The notes under the pieces are model-generated. The model was not told where the DNA came from. It made no database searches and saw nothing but the letters and a program-made list of their open reading frames with translations. Below, piece by piece: positions 1 through 11,291 of a DNA stretch of 64,000 bases. This DNA comes from Odontocerum albicorne (Eukaryota > Arthropoda > Insecta > Trichoptera > Odontoceridae), in contig OX463859.1 in the NCBI GenBank assembly GCA_949825065.1, forward strand, positions 15,891,220 through 15,955,219, read 5' to 3'. Numbering within the stretch: the stretch's first letter is position 1; every line of letters begins with the position of its first letter. The translations under genes were made by a program, and so were the position numbers.

Positions 1-363
1 GATTTCGGACAGTAAATAATGTTATTATACATATTCAGGGGGATTTCGGATCGGAAATAATGTTATTATATATATTCAGTTGGATTTCGGATCGTAAATA
101 ATCTTATTATACGTATTCAGGTGGATTTTGGATCGTAAATAATGTTATTATACATATTCAGGGGATTTCGTATCATAAATAATGTTTCTTTACATATTCA
201 GAAAGATTTCGGATCGTAAATAATGTTATTATACATATTCAGGGAGACATCGGATCGTAAATAATGTTATTATACATATTCAGGTGGATTCCGGATCGTA
301 AATAATGTTATTATACATATTCAGGGGGATTTCAGATCGTAAATAATGTGATTATACATATTT
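1..363. repeat. 41-bp tandem satellite, about 9 units, cut by window start
   Basis: Direct repeats start near positions 2 and 43 and continue at 41-bp spacing (one unit is 40 bp). The core reads atttcggatcgtaaataatg followed by ttattatacatattcaggggg. Units differ by a few substitutions each. The array ends near 363, where it runs into unrelated AT-rich sequence, and it probably continues to the left. No coding sense is visible. Confidence 0.95.
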
Positions 364-1570
364 TATTAAAAGCTTAACTTAAAATTTGTCAGCTTATATT
401 AATTTTAAAAAAAAAATTATTTCGGTTACATAAGGCAATACTTAAAAATAAGATGTATAAAGGTATAATTTCACTTTAATGATTAATCGGTTTTAGAAAA
501 ACTCACGTTTTTCACAAAAATAAATATAACGAACTGAAAAAGTATTTATTTTTGTTAAAACTACATAGGTATCCTGAATAGGACAATTCTTTCCTATATC
601 GTAAAAAAGTGACCAAATCCAGGATGTTTCGAGTGTGTGTAGCATTTCGTATAATTAAATGCCAGTCGTAAAGGATTGTGGCCGACAGGGGTGTAATCAT
701 CGGAGACCAGGAGGATGGAAGGCTTTTTATCTACAACCCTCTACCTTCGCGTTCTATTAAAAAAAGCTTTCGTTACATAATATTTTTGGGGTAAGTTGAC
801 ATTTTATGTCAAAATGTTGACATTGCTTTTGTAGGGTCGTATCAATATCCATTTTTTGTGTTGTACAAGATTTCATTTAAAATTGATATAAAATTTAAAA
901 AATATTGAACAAAATATAAAAAAGATGTTTTGAAATAGAAAGAATGATGACTTCCGTAGTTTACGTCTAAAAGCTTGACTTTGGACACGTCGGACATAGT
1001 AGAAGCGTTCAAGAAAATTAAATATGTTGGCTTAGAAAGTGCGAAATACACTATTTTATATTTGTGTACATATTTTATAGTTCACCTCGACTTATGGATA
1101 GTACTATAAATTGGTATTTTTATGAATAGTAGACAAACATCAAATTATCGTATTAAGACAAAATTATGTTTAATGAGGTATACAAACTCACATCTTCTAT
1201 GCTTGCCAATCGAGTATGTTATTCATTACACTACAACCTTCATGGATCACAGTAACCCTCAGCCGCTTTCAGACAACTCAAAATCAGCATTTCTTTTATT
1301 CATTTTACTGCAGTAGTAAAGTGTCATAATGTTATTAATTAATTAATGCTTAAAATACACCCTTATTAACCTTTATTTAGATAATTTGATATAGCGCTGT
1401 CTCTCACATCACCTGAACATGACGACCGCCTCAAGAGCCTTCTGAATATGTTCAACGGCAAATGAGGGAGATTGGTAGACACCAGCTTCACTAACAAGAG
1501 CGCTGTCTGGTTATCTAGCATATAAGCTATAAAAAATATAAATTCAGATGCACATAAATTATCTAAGAGT
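364..1570. other. Unassigned AT-rich stretch
   Basis: No long open frame, RNA gene or repeat shared with the rest of the window was recognised. Positions 1390-1530 are less AT-rich and carry two copies of agcgctgtct (about 1393 and 1500), which could be a short local duplication. Confidence 0.5.
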
Positions 1571-1662
1571 TAAACCTGTCCGGAAGTGAACCCATCAGGA
1601 ATCGAATTGGGGAAGCCCGGTTGATCAATATGAATGCTTATCGTTAGACTACGGCCTCCGAG
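1571..1662 (-). mobile_element. SINE-C copy (tRNA-derived)
   Basis: The reverse complement contains a B-box-like aattcgattcctg followed by gggttcacttccgg and aggttta. This matches the copies at 23.9 kb and 52.0 kb in order and spacing. The block ends with tacggcctccg, the start of the tRNA-like head. The copy is degraded and has no intact tRNA fold. Confidence 0.7.
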
Positions 1663-2359
1663 TCTTATATCTTCAGATATATTGGCTACTCCAATCAAAT
1701 GGCATCTAAGAATGGTTTTGTTGAACGCAGGCCTTAAGTCACTATAAGTATGTTTTCTGAGCTGCTAGTCATTTTCCTTCTCTCGTGACGTCGGACCTTT
1801 AGTTCGTCGTCGCTACTATTTTTTTAACATTAAGGCGTGTCGCCGCTGGAAGATGAGCCCCTTTAATCAATTATTTCTTAATGACTAAGTGACGTCTCAC
1901 TCATATTATAAAAAAAAATCAAAGTTCTAGCTAAGATTGCGCTGAATCACTTATTTTGCCCCCTATAACAGCGTGGTGGTGATGAGATCGAATTATCATA
2001 CATAATCGCAGCTGAATTATGATGTTTTAGCCACTTTGTCTTATTATTATACTTCAAAAATTTCAACACAGCAAAATTTTAATTGACTAAACGTATAATT
2101 GGAAAATTCAAAACGTTCTTGTTATTTCATTAAAATGCATTGTATTTGTCACGTCATCCTTTTCCATACATAGTAGAATACTTTTTAAGTTAAGCAAAAA
2201 CCTGTTAATACTATTTTTGAAAGTTTTGTCGACTACCTTGCATCCCAGTGTAGGTATGTAGCGATAAGGCACAAAGTCAATAGCCCACTTAAACACCTAT
2301 ACTGGAAACAGACAGTATCAAAATTGGTAGGAGAACGTAGAAAACGTAGAAACGTAGAA

Positions 2360-2585
2360 AAATTCTGAAAGGAGCCGAACAAAGGAAGACCAATGAAAGT
2401 ATGGTTAGATCAAGTGAATTGTATTTTGAAAGAAGGAAATGTTAAAGTCAGACAAATCATAGGAGTTTTGTGAGATGGTGTATTATTGTAGAAGAGGCAA
2501 AATATGTGTTACAATATGAAAGTTTGACGCTCTCTCATAGCTGCCTACTCCAACAAGGAAATGGTGTGATGAATGTATGTATGTT
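2360..2585 (+). pseudogene. RTE-type LINE 3' end relic (ORF2 C-terminus)
   Basis: The frame beginning near 2383 reads KGRPMKVWLDQVNCILKEG, then VKVRQIIGVL, a stop, and later RSLIAAYS. This follows the C-terminal tail of RTE-type LINE proteins seen in arthropods: a GRP motif, W-D-Q, a lysine-rich stretch, then a W/R-S-x-x-x-A-Y segment. At least three in-frame stops show it is dead. It ends in gaatgtatgtatgtt, a typical short-repeat LINE tail. The same pattern recurs at 13.7, 18.2, 22.7, 33.9, 35.5, 38.5 and 62.6 kb. Family assignment is by protein pattern only. Confidence 0.65.
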
Positions 2586-4916
2586 GCATATTTATGTTTA
2601 TAGTGACATCTACGAAATAAAATTATTCTAACTTCCCATTAGTAATATCACATTTATTACTAATGGGGAGTTGCCTCTTCAATTTAAGGACATGTCTGTT
2701 ATTTGATTTTATAATATTTTTTTTTACTTTGTAAGGTATTTAAAGATTCGAAATAAGATGAAAAATATATAAAATGCATTCAGTTAAAAAAACACCTTAC
2801 TTGAGAAAAATCGATTTAAATTCAAATGACAGACAAAGCCTGTGACGAAGCAGGCTGAGATCACAATAAATACTATCATATATCTTTTCCAAGTACTTAA
2901 AAATTCACACTCTGTATTTATATGTTCTCTAGTTATCGATACTTTTAATATGTTACCACTAATGACTATATAACACAATATTAATTTAAAAAATCTTTTG
3001 TCTATGTTAAGCAAGTTTATCTGTTCGTAATTCAGCAGCACTTGTGTGACGGGGCACAAAGTCAAATTTTTGCCCAAAGACAAAATAAACGTCTCAGACT
3101 AGAAATTTCCCCTCCTAGAAACGTCTATACAAGCAAATAATTTCTACTTTATATAAGGCACAAAGGCTTTGATGGGTAGGCCAACTTAATTGGTTCAAAT
3201 ATTAGACGGGGTGGTTTTCAGGAATTAAGTGTGTTTACATTTTCGAATCTGTAGCCTTAAAATCAAGCCTTGGTTTGAATATGCCTATTATGTTAGTATT
3301 CCGTCGTTCTATCGAATTATAAGGAAAGTTATTTTAAATATAATATAAACATTTTTGTAATATTTTAGCTTTTAGTAGCCTTATATTTGATTTTTTTAAA
3401 TGTATATATTAAAATAAGATATGTTTGTACACAAAATGATTTAACACTCATACGAAAAATGTACGCCTCATCTAATACGTTAACCTTGCATCTAGTTACA
3501 CCTACTCGGAGTCTATCAAGGGTTCTTCAATTAGGCTAAGATGGTTTTCTGATGCCAATTTTCCCGAGAGCTTTATCCAGTTTCAGATGTTTTTTCTTTC
3601 CACTTTTGATAACGAGCAATATCAGGAGGAACCATATTTTTTTGCATTCTCTTTATAAAACTTGTCCTAGACAATATTGATATTGTTGGTCAGTGAAAAA
3701 ACAAGGGGTGTGTTGGGTCCTGAACCTGTTTTTTTCTTTCTAGGTCGGCTGCGATAGATCTAGGGATATTGGGGGAGGCGGAACCGATTAATTGGTAGAA
3801 TTTATCAATTGGTGGTAGGATGGTTCCCTTAAAACAGAAATTTCCAACAAGTCAATTTTATATAAATCCTCTTCATTTTGTGCCATGTCAGGACCTCCTT
3901 ATGTCTTATGTTGACTATCACTTGAGCAACAGCCTCTCTGTCCAGCTCAAGGACTCGTATTCCGGTTGAGTCTTGAATGTTGCAGCGCAGGGATGTCTGT
4001 GTTCTTCCATCACCGCAAGTATTTGAAATCACGCAGAATATGTCTTAAGCATGTTACTTCCATAATTTTGACGGTGGTCAGCAAGGTTTTTTTTGTTTAG
4101 CTCTTTGAAGAACATGCGTGGTGCTAACCATATATGTCCAAGGAATTCGAACTATTCTCCAATAGATTTGCATTTCTAACGCTTTTAACTATTTCATTGT
4201 GTTCACCTTGAGGATCTATTACAGAAACATGTCTTCATGTTGTTATTTGAGGCCCCCGCATTCAATTCAGCATTTAGCTTCAATGTCCGGATGAAAAAGC
4301 TAATTTATCATGTTGTCGATATGTTGAAATTATTGTAATATCTTTATGTTTCTTTATGTTTTGTTTGTTGATTACAAGACTAAAATAAATATAAGAAAAA
4401 AAATTAAAAAATGCTAACGTTAGTTTATGAAATATTGCCATCACTTTCCCTTTAAATTTGGTCAAATTTTTAATACGAAACAAAATCAGAAATGAAAGTC
4501 AGAAATCAAATATTGGCCGACGTTTGAAATCGAATCAAAGTGACCCTCGAAGTTTGTTAGTTTTACAAAACCCCAAAGCAAGTGGAATAATTGCAAAACT
4601 TCGCAAAGATTTCCGATGTCGGGTAGTGGATCAAAAACCAAGTTTAAGTATGGCCAAGAACGTACTCGTATTTTGATCACGTAAAATGACCTCAGTTTCT
4701 ATAGCTCTAAACTCAGTTTCAACTCCTTTAATGTCAATGCATAATATTAAAAGTTTGTCCGTACTCAGGATACCAGATGGAATAATTCTCAAATAACGGA
4801 TTTGCCACCTTTTCCTGTTTGAAATATATCTTTCATATTTAAATATTTCTCATTTAAAAACATCTGAGAGTGTCGCTATGAGTCTTTCAACAAATAAAAA
4901 AAATATTAAACTTGTT
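2586..4916. other. Unassigned AT-rich stretch
   Basis: No supported gene. The short open frames here (the longest about 100 codons, minus strand 2784-3083) have low-complexity composition and no recognisable motif. Positions 3720-3790 and 3890-4020 are more balanced in composition but gave no recognisable product. Confidence 0.5.
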
Positions 4917-5357
4917 TCAGGCTTACTATCTGTAAAATAATTTTTGGCTTACTACGAGTATCTTATTATATTATTGTTTGGGCCTTACTATCTGTATTAT
5001 TGTTTTGGGTTTACCATTATTATTTTTATTGTTTTGAGTGTACCATCTGTATTATTATTTTGACTTTACATTCTGTTTTATTGTTTTGCGCTTACCATCT
5101 GTATTATTGTTTTGGACTTACCATTAGTATGATATTATCGTTTTGGCCGTATCATCTATATTATTGCTATGGGCTTACCATCTGTATTATTGTTTAAGCC
5201 TTTCTATCTGTATTGTTGTTTTGGGTTTACCATCTTTATTCTATTTTCTGCTTACCATCGGCATTAATATTTACGGCTTACCATTTGTTTTATTATTTAG
5301 GTCTTATGATTGTTTCGAGTCTATGCATTTATATTATTGTTTTGATTTATTAAGTAT
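4917..5357. repeat. Degenerate minisatellite, about 27-bp unit
   Basis: The motif cttaccatctgtattattgt followed by tttggg repeats about 15 times with many substitutions. Because the unit is close to 27 bp, reading frames stay open by chance and give repetitive peptides (YHLYYC). These are artefacts of the repeat, not genes. Confidence 0.85.
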
Positions 5358-5673
5358 AATATGAATTTAAGACTTAATTATTAAGAGGAATAAAATGAAA
5401 CAAGATGATTTAGGCACGTTAAAAGATTGAATAAATGATAAAACAAATATATATTTCGAATGAGAGAAAAAGACGACGTGTAAGAAAACCAGAAAAGTAA
5501 CATTAGGTAAATGAAATTTTAAAAGTAAAAAAAAAACTCAATCGAAATTTTTAAGAAATGTATGGGGGGGGGGGTGTAAAATACAAAGAATATTAAGGTG
5601 TTTGAGTTTATTTTCTTTCACGGACTGTTAAAATAGCACAACATAACCAAATATATTAAATACACTTGTAAAT
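5358..5673. other. AT-rich spacer with an 11-nt G run
   Basis: Contains a run of eleven G at about 5564-5574 in otherwise A-rich DNA. Nothing else was recognised. Confidence 0.5.
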
Positions 5674-5781
5674 ATTTATTTATTTATTTATTATTATTAT
5701 TACACATGACAAGAAATATACATAATTTGCGAAAAAACCACAGGTAATTTAATTTGGACATACAATTTCAATGGATCTGGG
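5674..5781 (-). mobile_element. LINE or SINE 3' end with TTTA/ATT tail
   Basis: The reverse complement runs from cccagatcc through attaaattacctgtggtttt and ttcttgtcatgtgtaa into an (ATA)n(AAAT)n tail. This aligns along about 105 bp with the plus-strand segment at 9966-10076, so both are 3' ends of one retroelement family. The simple tail marks the 3' terminus. Confidence 0.75.
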
Positions 5782-6432
5782 TATAATATATCTCCAAAGA
5801 AGTGCGAAGACATCAATTAAATACTTCTTAATTGTTATACTTACACAGTTAACAATAAAAAAAATGAATGCTGAATATGTTTTTGCATACGATATTTTTG
5901 ATAAAAATCGAAATAGATTATTTCAATAATCTTTTCTGATTGGGCGTAGGATCAATTTGAATTTTTACGGTAGCCCGTTTCCGAAATAAATTTTTTTTTC
6001 GATAGGGAGTATTCAACTTGACTCTTATAACAACACTGAGTAAAAGGTTTATATTGAAGCTGGTAACTTGTATCTTGATTACAACAGTCATATAGAATTG
6101 CATCACTTTTATCCACATTATACCTAAAAGGAGCACGTGCGTCTGTGTGGATACTTTCTATCAGCTGTAGTAGCTCTCTGGACATTCCTCGTATTATTGG
6201 TTCTTTTATTTACGTCCGATTATTTTTACGTATTCGTTTATTTTCCGCCTTCGAGATTTTTGACCTCCGTTTGTTAGCTCCCTTACTTGAGCCCTTTGCT
6301 CATGCGTTGTACCTTCTTGATTAGTGTCGTTCACTATTTTTTCATTTTGCAGCTATCTGCTACTCTTCAGATCATTTTCTTTTCCTAGGCGTTTTGTTAC
6401 TTGGAATACTTTAATGAGCGACTTGTAATTTG
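5782..6432. other. Unassigned; may be the body of the retroelement ending at 5674
   Basis: Two overlapping minus-strand open frames of 72-77 codons lie at 5918-6185. No reverse transcriptase or other motif is evident in them. Being upstream of a LINE-type 3' end, they could be decayed coding sequence, but I could not support this. Confidence 0.3.
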
Positions 6433-6436
6433 TTAA

Positions 6437-7254
6437 CCCTTTAAGTGCCGGAAGTTATTAGTATGGCCGTACCCAGCAGGCCGTGATTTTTTCAACGAAA
6501 ATAAAACCTAAAAAAATTATATTTTTTGTATACAGATATAAAGGATATTATGAAAACTTACTAAATATATACACCGTGTGGCGTTTGAGCTGCCGTTCAC
6601 TCAGAAAAAACACAGTTTAAATATTCACAAAATGTCAGGGTTGTCACAACTTGACACAGAAAACACGTTTACTTATAAACATAGTGGAATATAATATACT
6701 TTGTAAAACTAAAATCAACAAATTATCTGTATGATGTATAATAAAGCACAAAAGGTAAATAAAATATAAAATAAAACCGTAAAAAGTCTATATAAACGTC
6801 GTATTATGCCGCAAAACTACCGCCAATAACCAAAGAATACATGAAAACACACTTTGTAAATAAATACTTTGAAAAATTAACAAAAATAACGAACAAAAGT
6901 TAAAAATCAACTATTGAACAAAACTTCAAACGAAGTCATTATAAGTCATCGCAATTACGACGCAAAAAACTGTAGTCGGTAACCCTGTATCAGAGACACG
7001 CATTGACTGTCAGTGAAAGCTTTTAGAAAGATGACTGTAACTTTGATAATATCAGTAAATTGTAATATTTAAGTATTTCTTGACCATCCTAATAGATGTC
7101 CCTATGTGTTATAATTTATAAACTATTACAATTAGATTTGATATTGGCTTGCGACAAGCTCAAAGGAGAGCGCGTTTACGCGTTCATTTTGTATGGCCGG
7201 CCTGGCGAGCACTGAATCGGAGAGCGCGTCAACGCACTCGTGGCAGTGAACCGG
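6437..7254. mobile_element. piggyBac-like non-autonomous element with TTAA duplication
   Basis: The segment is flanked by TTAA at 6433-6436 and 7255-7258, the strict target of the piggyBac superfamily. The left end reads CCCTTTAAGTGCC. The right end, reverse complemented, reads CCGGTTCACTGCC, so 9 of 13 terminal bases agree. The CCCTTT...TGCC form is usual for piggyBac-like ends. Both ends have GC-rich subterminal blocks with a shared gtatggccg, and the right block has two copies of ggagagcgcgt, unlike the AT-rich core. The 818-bp body has no transposase frame, so it would be mobilised in trans. Confidence 0.65.
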
Positions 7255-7258
7255 TTAA

Positions 7259-7740
7259 ACAAATTTTTCGTTACGTGTATGCACTCTGAATGCGAATTAT
7301 GTTTAGTAAATCAGTTTGGAAAGAGTACATTCATGTTTTAAATCGAACACGCATGAATCTTTATATAAATTATACAAAGCAATTTGACACCACACACCCC
7401 TGTTTTACACCTTTTGTAATTTATTCACCCTGAACCATATTATTTTATTTGTAGCTCGAATTTTACATTCTTTAGAAATTAGATTTTGTTGATTCATTCG
7501 CATTTCTTCGAACTTCTTTTTTTACGTACATTTAGAAACACTTATTTTCTTACGTAGTAGGAAATTTTATATGATGTTGATAGAGATGATATCTTTAAAT
7601 CCTTTTTTCTACAATTTTCTTCAGTTTTATTTCATCTACGTAAATAGAACCGAGATAGTTGTAATGAACCACGTAAAAAATGTGCCGATAAATACAAGCC
7701 ATTACGCCTCGATACAAATAAGTATCTTTATAGATAATAA
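7259..7740. other. Unassigned AT-rich spacer
   Basis: No gene, RNA or repeat was recognised. Confidence 0.5.
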
Positions 7741-7945
7741 AATTTAAGGGGAGAGGAGAGGGCTGGCAATAAAAGCGGGCGGAGCAGCAAATTGCTACCC
7801 TTAAATTCCTCTTTATGCCGAAACAATCTCAAGTGCCTTCGAAAACAAATACCCGAACGTCAAATTTTCATGAGCCGTAAAGGCGGACGTGATTGCTTCT
7901 TCGTTGAATGAATATCATTTAAGCATTCAACGTTAAAAATGGAAA
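7741..7945. other. Balanced-composition island, single copy in window
   Basis: A block of about 200 bp (ggggagaggagagggctgg onward) is clearly less AT-rich than its flanks, has no match to any repeat in the window and no long open frame. Such islands between repeats are candidates for host regulatory or conserved non-coding DNA. This is inference from composition only. Confidence 0.3.
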
Positions 7946-7959
7946 TGAAAAATAAATAA

Positions 7960-8165
7960 CCTCCGTAGCTTAGTTGATAAGACGCCTGTCTTTCGACTCG
8001 GATTCGACTCTTCGTAAAAAACAAAAAGGTTTTCAAAACTGCTTTTCACTAAAGCCCTCATAAACATGTTTCTGGTTAGTTTGAGGAGAGAGTCGCATGA
8101 CAATACTCCCACAAAGTTATATGGTATACAAAGGAAGTGTTATACATGATTCGTTAGGGTGCTAC
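7960..8165 (+). mobile_element. SINE-B copy (tRNA-derived)
   Basis: The head reads cctccgtagcttagttgat then aagacgcctg (A-box region), followed by ggattcgactc (B-box-like). The body has the segments shared by all SINE-B copies: cctcataaacatgtttctgg, ttggttgg-type sequence, and tatggtatacaaaggaagtg near the 3' end. It is full length compared with copies at 28.0 and 60.0 kb but diverged. Confidence 0.75.
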
Positions 8166-9149
8166 TATAGATGCCCGAACTGATTTGTTTAATAATATAT
8201 TCGAGTCCTGCGTTACAGACCCCTTTAGGGAGATTTTGCTCTTTGGTGGCGCTGTATAATATTGTCCTTTGAATTACAAAATGAGACGATTGCGTCTAAT
8301 TTACAAAATGATACAAAAATAAGAACAACGCTTACAAATTTTAATTTTAGACTTAACTTGATGCTGCTTGACAAATGGAAAAATTAAAATATCTCACCAT
8401 GTACTCAAAAAAATATTGAAAGTATTGGCTGAATTATGGCAAATTATTTAAAAGAACCTCTTCCCCAATCACAAAAATGATTGTATGATATAAACGCCAT
8501 TTTCATTGTATACATTAAAACCTGGCCAACGTTTCATACTTAGCAGAAGAATGTTAAAGATATTTACACACATCCCTCGATTTACGCGGTAGATAGGTTC
8601 TAAGAAAATGCACGTTAATTGAAAATTACGTCAAGAAATTTATACGTAATTAAAAAACACGTCCGAAAATATCAAAATCTTCTTAAATAGGTACATGACT
8701 CTAATTATGTTAATATAAAAAAAGGTACTGAAAAACGTGTAAAACGAATTCATTAACTTTATAAAACTCGACGAGAGGTATTTAAAAACTTTTTTTTAAT
8801 TCATAAGTAAACAAATTATTTTTCGATACCGTGGTATTTTTTGGTTTAATGTGAAAAACGAAGCGATGTGCAAAAAATGTAGAGTCTAAAAGTTATTGCA
8901 CGTAAAGTTATTAATTATGTTGCAAGTTTACTGTTCACTGTCAATCTGATGGAATAAACAAGTACATATTGGCCAGATTTGTAATTTAAAAGACAAAATT
9001 GAAATAAGAAGAAATACGATTTTGTATGTAAAATAATTTTTCATAAGTGTTGAGGTGAAACCACGTAAAAAGAATGCGCGTAATTCAAATGAGATACATA
9101 GGTGTACAGTAAAAATTAAACTGCAATACGTTTTGGTAAAAAAATGGTT
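8166..9149. other. Unassigned AT-rich stretch
   Basis: No gene recognised. Positions 8219-8252 hold a weak minus-strand match to a short motif also found near 11.73, 12.05 and 20.54 kb. Position 8573 begins ccctcgatttacgcgg, which is GC-richer than its flanks but unassigned. Confidence 0.45.
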
Positions 9150-9215
9150 CCAACGGGACTCGAACTTGCAACCCCTGAATAAGAAGATAGGTGTCTTATC
9201 AACTAACATCAGTGT
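9150..9215 (-). mobile_element. SINE-B head fragment
   Basis: The segment caacgggactcgaacttgca then cccctgaataagaagat and aggtgtcttatcaact is the reverse complement of a SINE-B tRNA-like head, with B box and A box in the expected order. The tail is missing or too diverged to follow. Confidence 0.65.
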
Positions 9216-9269
9216 TTGATTTTTATTATTCGATCAAATAAAGCTATTAAATAATATTGTATCATTGAG

Positions 9270-9442
9270 AATTATATAACACATTCTTTGTATGCAGCAA
9301 ACCCTGGCTAGTAAATTGCCTTGTTACAATATTTTTCAATAAGACACTAAGCACAAACCACACTGAAACCCTGTTTAATAAAATGGGTATCAACGGGAAT
9401 CGAATCCAACCCCCTCGAGTTGGGAAACAGATGTCTTACTTT
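9270..9442 (-). mobile_element. SINE-B copy
   Basis: From left to right it shows the SINE-B tail (tttgtatgcagcaaaccctgg), the middle (acactgaaaccctgtttaat) and the reverse-complemented tRNA-like head (aacgggaatcgaatccaac ... cagatgtcttac). It is a second, independent insertion just right of the fragment at 9150. Confidence 0.7.
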
Positions 9443-9640
9443 TTCTAGTAATTGTAAATGAAATTATAACAAGAAGTATAATTAATGATTTGTAATAGAT
9501 TTAAATCAATCGTTTCATTCAGGTATAGTATTTTTAACTTCTTTTAAATATAATACTATACATTTTTTTAAATGGATAATCCACTCAAACTAGGATTATT
9601 TAAGTCACCAAATTAAAGACATTATGAAATTATAGGAACG

Positions 9641-9855
9641 TTTTGATCTGTCTGGAGAGATAAAGTGTAAGGGGTTTGATTCACGTGATATATACATGTA
9701 ATTAAGTCTGACTGTTTGTCAGGTTGATGAGAATATGCAACGGGGTTTTGATCTGTCTGGAGAGATGAATTATGAGGGGTTTGATTCACGTGATATATAC
9801 ATGTAATTAAGTATCACTGTTTGTCAGGTTGATGAGAATATGCAACGGGGTTTTG
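9641..9855. repeat. Tandem duplication, 105-bp unit x2
   Basis: Copies start at 9641 and 9746 with ttttgatctgtctggagaga. They differ at only a few positions (for example taaagtgtaa against tgaattatga). Each carries gattcacgtgatatatacat, so the duplication doubles a CACGTG hexamer. The near identity suggests a recent event. Confidence 0.95.
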
Positions 9856-9889
9856 TATAATAAAAAATCGGAAAAAATGTCGGTTTATT

Positions 9890-10076
9890 TTTTCATGCTT
9901 TATGTTCTCAGTCAGATAAAGGAAAAAGCCAAGTTTACCGGGGACACGACAAATGAAAGGCAACAAACCCAGATCATTACAATTGTGTATCCCAATTAAA
10001 TTATCTGTTGTTTTTTTCCCAAATTGTGTATTTATTGATTTCTTGTCATGTGTAAATAAAATAAAATATGAGTCAA
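9890..10076 (+). mobile_element. Retroelement 3' end, plus strand
   Basis: The last 110 bp, from cccagatcattacaattgtg to ttcttgtcatgtgtaaat and aaaataaaat, match the minus-strand end at 5674-5781. The tail of A-rich short repeats marks the 3' terminus. It meets the minus-strand LINE fragment at 10134 tail to tail. Confidence 0.7.
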
Positions 10077-10133
10077 TTTAATAAAACCAATAAAAAATAT
10101 AACAAATATAGATTATTCAAAGTTTCAACTGAC

Positions 10134-10514
10134 TTAGTTTAAACAATTTAACAATCGGTCTATACCATAAGTGGAATAGTTCTTTGAAGAAAGGAGAAAT
10201 GCAACACTTATTGGACGCAGAAAATATATGGCTTTCAGTAAATTAAATCTCTCTTGCAAATGACAACCGAAAAATACATGGTCTACTCGTATAGCTTCAT
10301 CATCCAGATCACATTCGCAGCCGGGATTCACACTAATTCGCATTCTGTAAAGATGGCTAACTACCATGCAGTGACCCGTCCGCAAACGACAAATGACAGG
10401 CACTTCCATCTTATTCATTCTTATAATACTAAACCATGGTTTCAAAGGGATAGATTGTTTAATTGATTTATATCTAGAGTCCTTATTTATTCCAGTTATA
10501 TCCCAATCCATCAC
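10134..10514 (-). pseudogene. LINE ORF2 C-terminal fragment with CCHC-like zinc motif
   Basis: A 126-codon open frame contains ICRLRTGHCMVVSHLYRM followed by GCECDLDDEAIRVDHVFFGC. This is the pattern at the C-terminus of many insect LINE proteins: an R-x-R-T/S-G/N-H segment, then C-x-C-x(9-12)-H-x4-C. Here the spacing is C-E-C ... H-V-F-F-G-C. The open frame is intact but lacks the endonuclease and reverse transcriptase, so it is a 5'-truncated copy. The clade (I/Jockey-like) is uncertain. Confidence 0.75.
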
Positions 10515-11291
10515 CCATCGGCGTACATAATGATTTATTATAGATATATTAATCGTTTCATTTAACTTTGGATTTTTTATATTCTTTGAGACATAATATT
10601 TTTGGACATATTAATTTGGTAGTGCTTGAACTTAACCAACTACACCGATAATTATAATCTTACCTCTGAAGGTTGGGCAAATATCAAAACTATTTCGACA
10701 TATTGAAAACTTGCATAATGGTGGAAAGGAAATATATTTTAATTTGATTATTGAATACACTTTTTTAAACATAATTTATGTGATTCTTACATCTCTCCTT
10801 AACATGTAAAAATTAATAAATAAATAAAATTAAAGTATATGTAAAGTACTCGTAAATAAAATTAAAGTATAGGTTTAGTTTAAGATTCTTCAGACGTTGA
10901 TTTGTAAAAGACAACCAACACGCTATCTTTTTTACATATCAAATAACCATTCCTTAATCTCGTCTGCTCTAACATTTTAAATAAACGGGTGGGTTTCTTT
11001 AAGTCTGCCTTGAAATAAGTTTCATTGAAGTCCATTCAAAGCGTCGCGTCGTGATGTTTCCTTAATTATCTCAAAACAGGTATAAAGGAGGGTGAGGCCC
11101 CTTATGCATACAAACGTCTAATTAATGGTTGCTTAGCAATTCACTCTGTATTCAGTCAGATTGGCAATCTTGTGCAGGCGATGAGTAAGCCAAATATACG
11201 GTGTTTGCCTTAAGTTGTATGCACTCAATCGCATTATTTATTTAATCAAAACATATTACTTTGGCTAAATAGTTAATTTCACATATCGTGA
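10515..11291. other. Unassigned stretch; 11040-11200 is a balanced-composition island
   Basis: No gene recognised. Around 11081 the sequence ggtataaaggagggtgaggc resembles a TATA-type core promoter, with ttcagtc some 70 bp downstream, further than the usual 25-30 bp. No downstream coding exon is visible, so I do not call a promoter. Confidence 0.35.

Noticed and set aside
1..363. CRISPR-like array
   Set aside because: Units are contiguous direct repeats without unique spacers, and the DNA is eukaryotic.
5000..5364. Hydrophobic YHLYYC-type open frames that look like membrane proteins
   Set aside because: They follow from a 27-bp minisatellite; hydrophobicity is a by-product of T-rich codons.
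5564..5574. G-run as a quadruplex former
   Set aside because: A single G11 tract is not a multi-tract quadruplex motif; likely slippage or a homopolymer artefact.
11075..11165. TATA-box-like sequence with a possible initiator downstream
   Set aside because: Spacing is too long and no coding exon follows; such words are common in AT-rich DNA.
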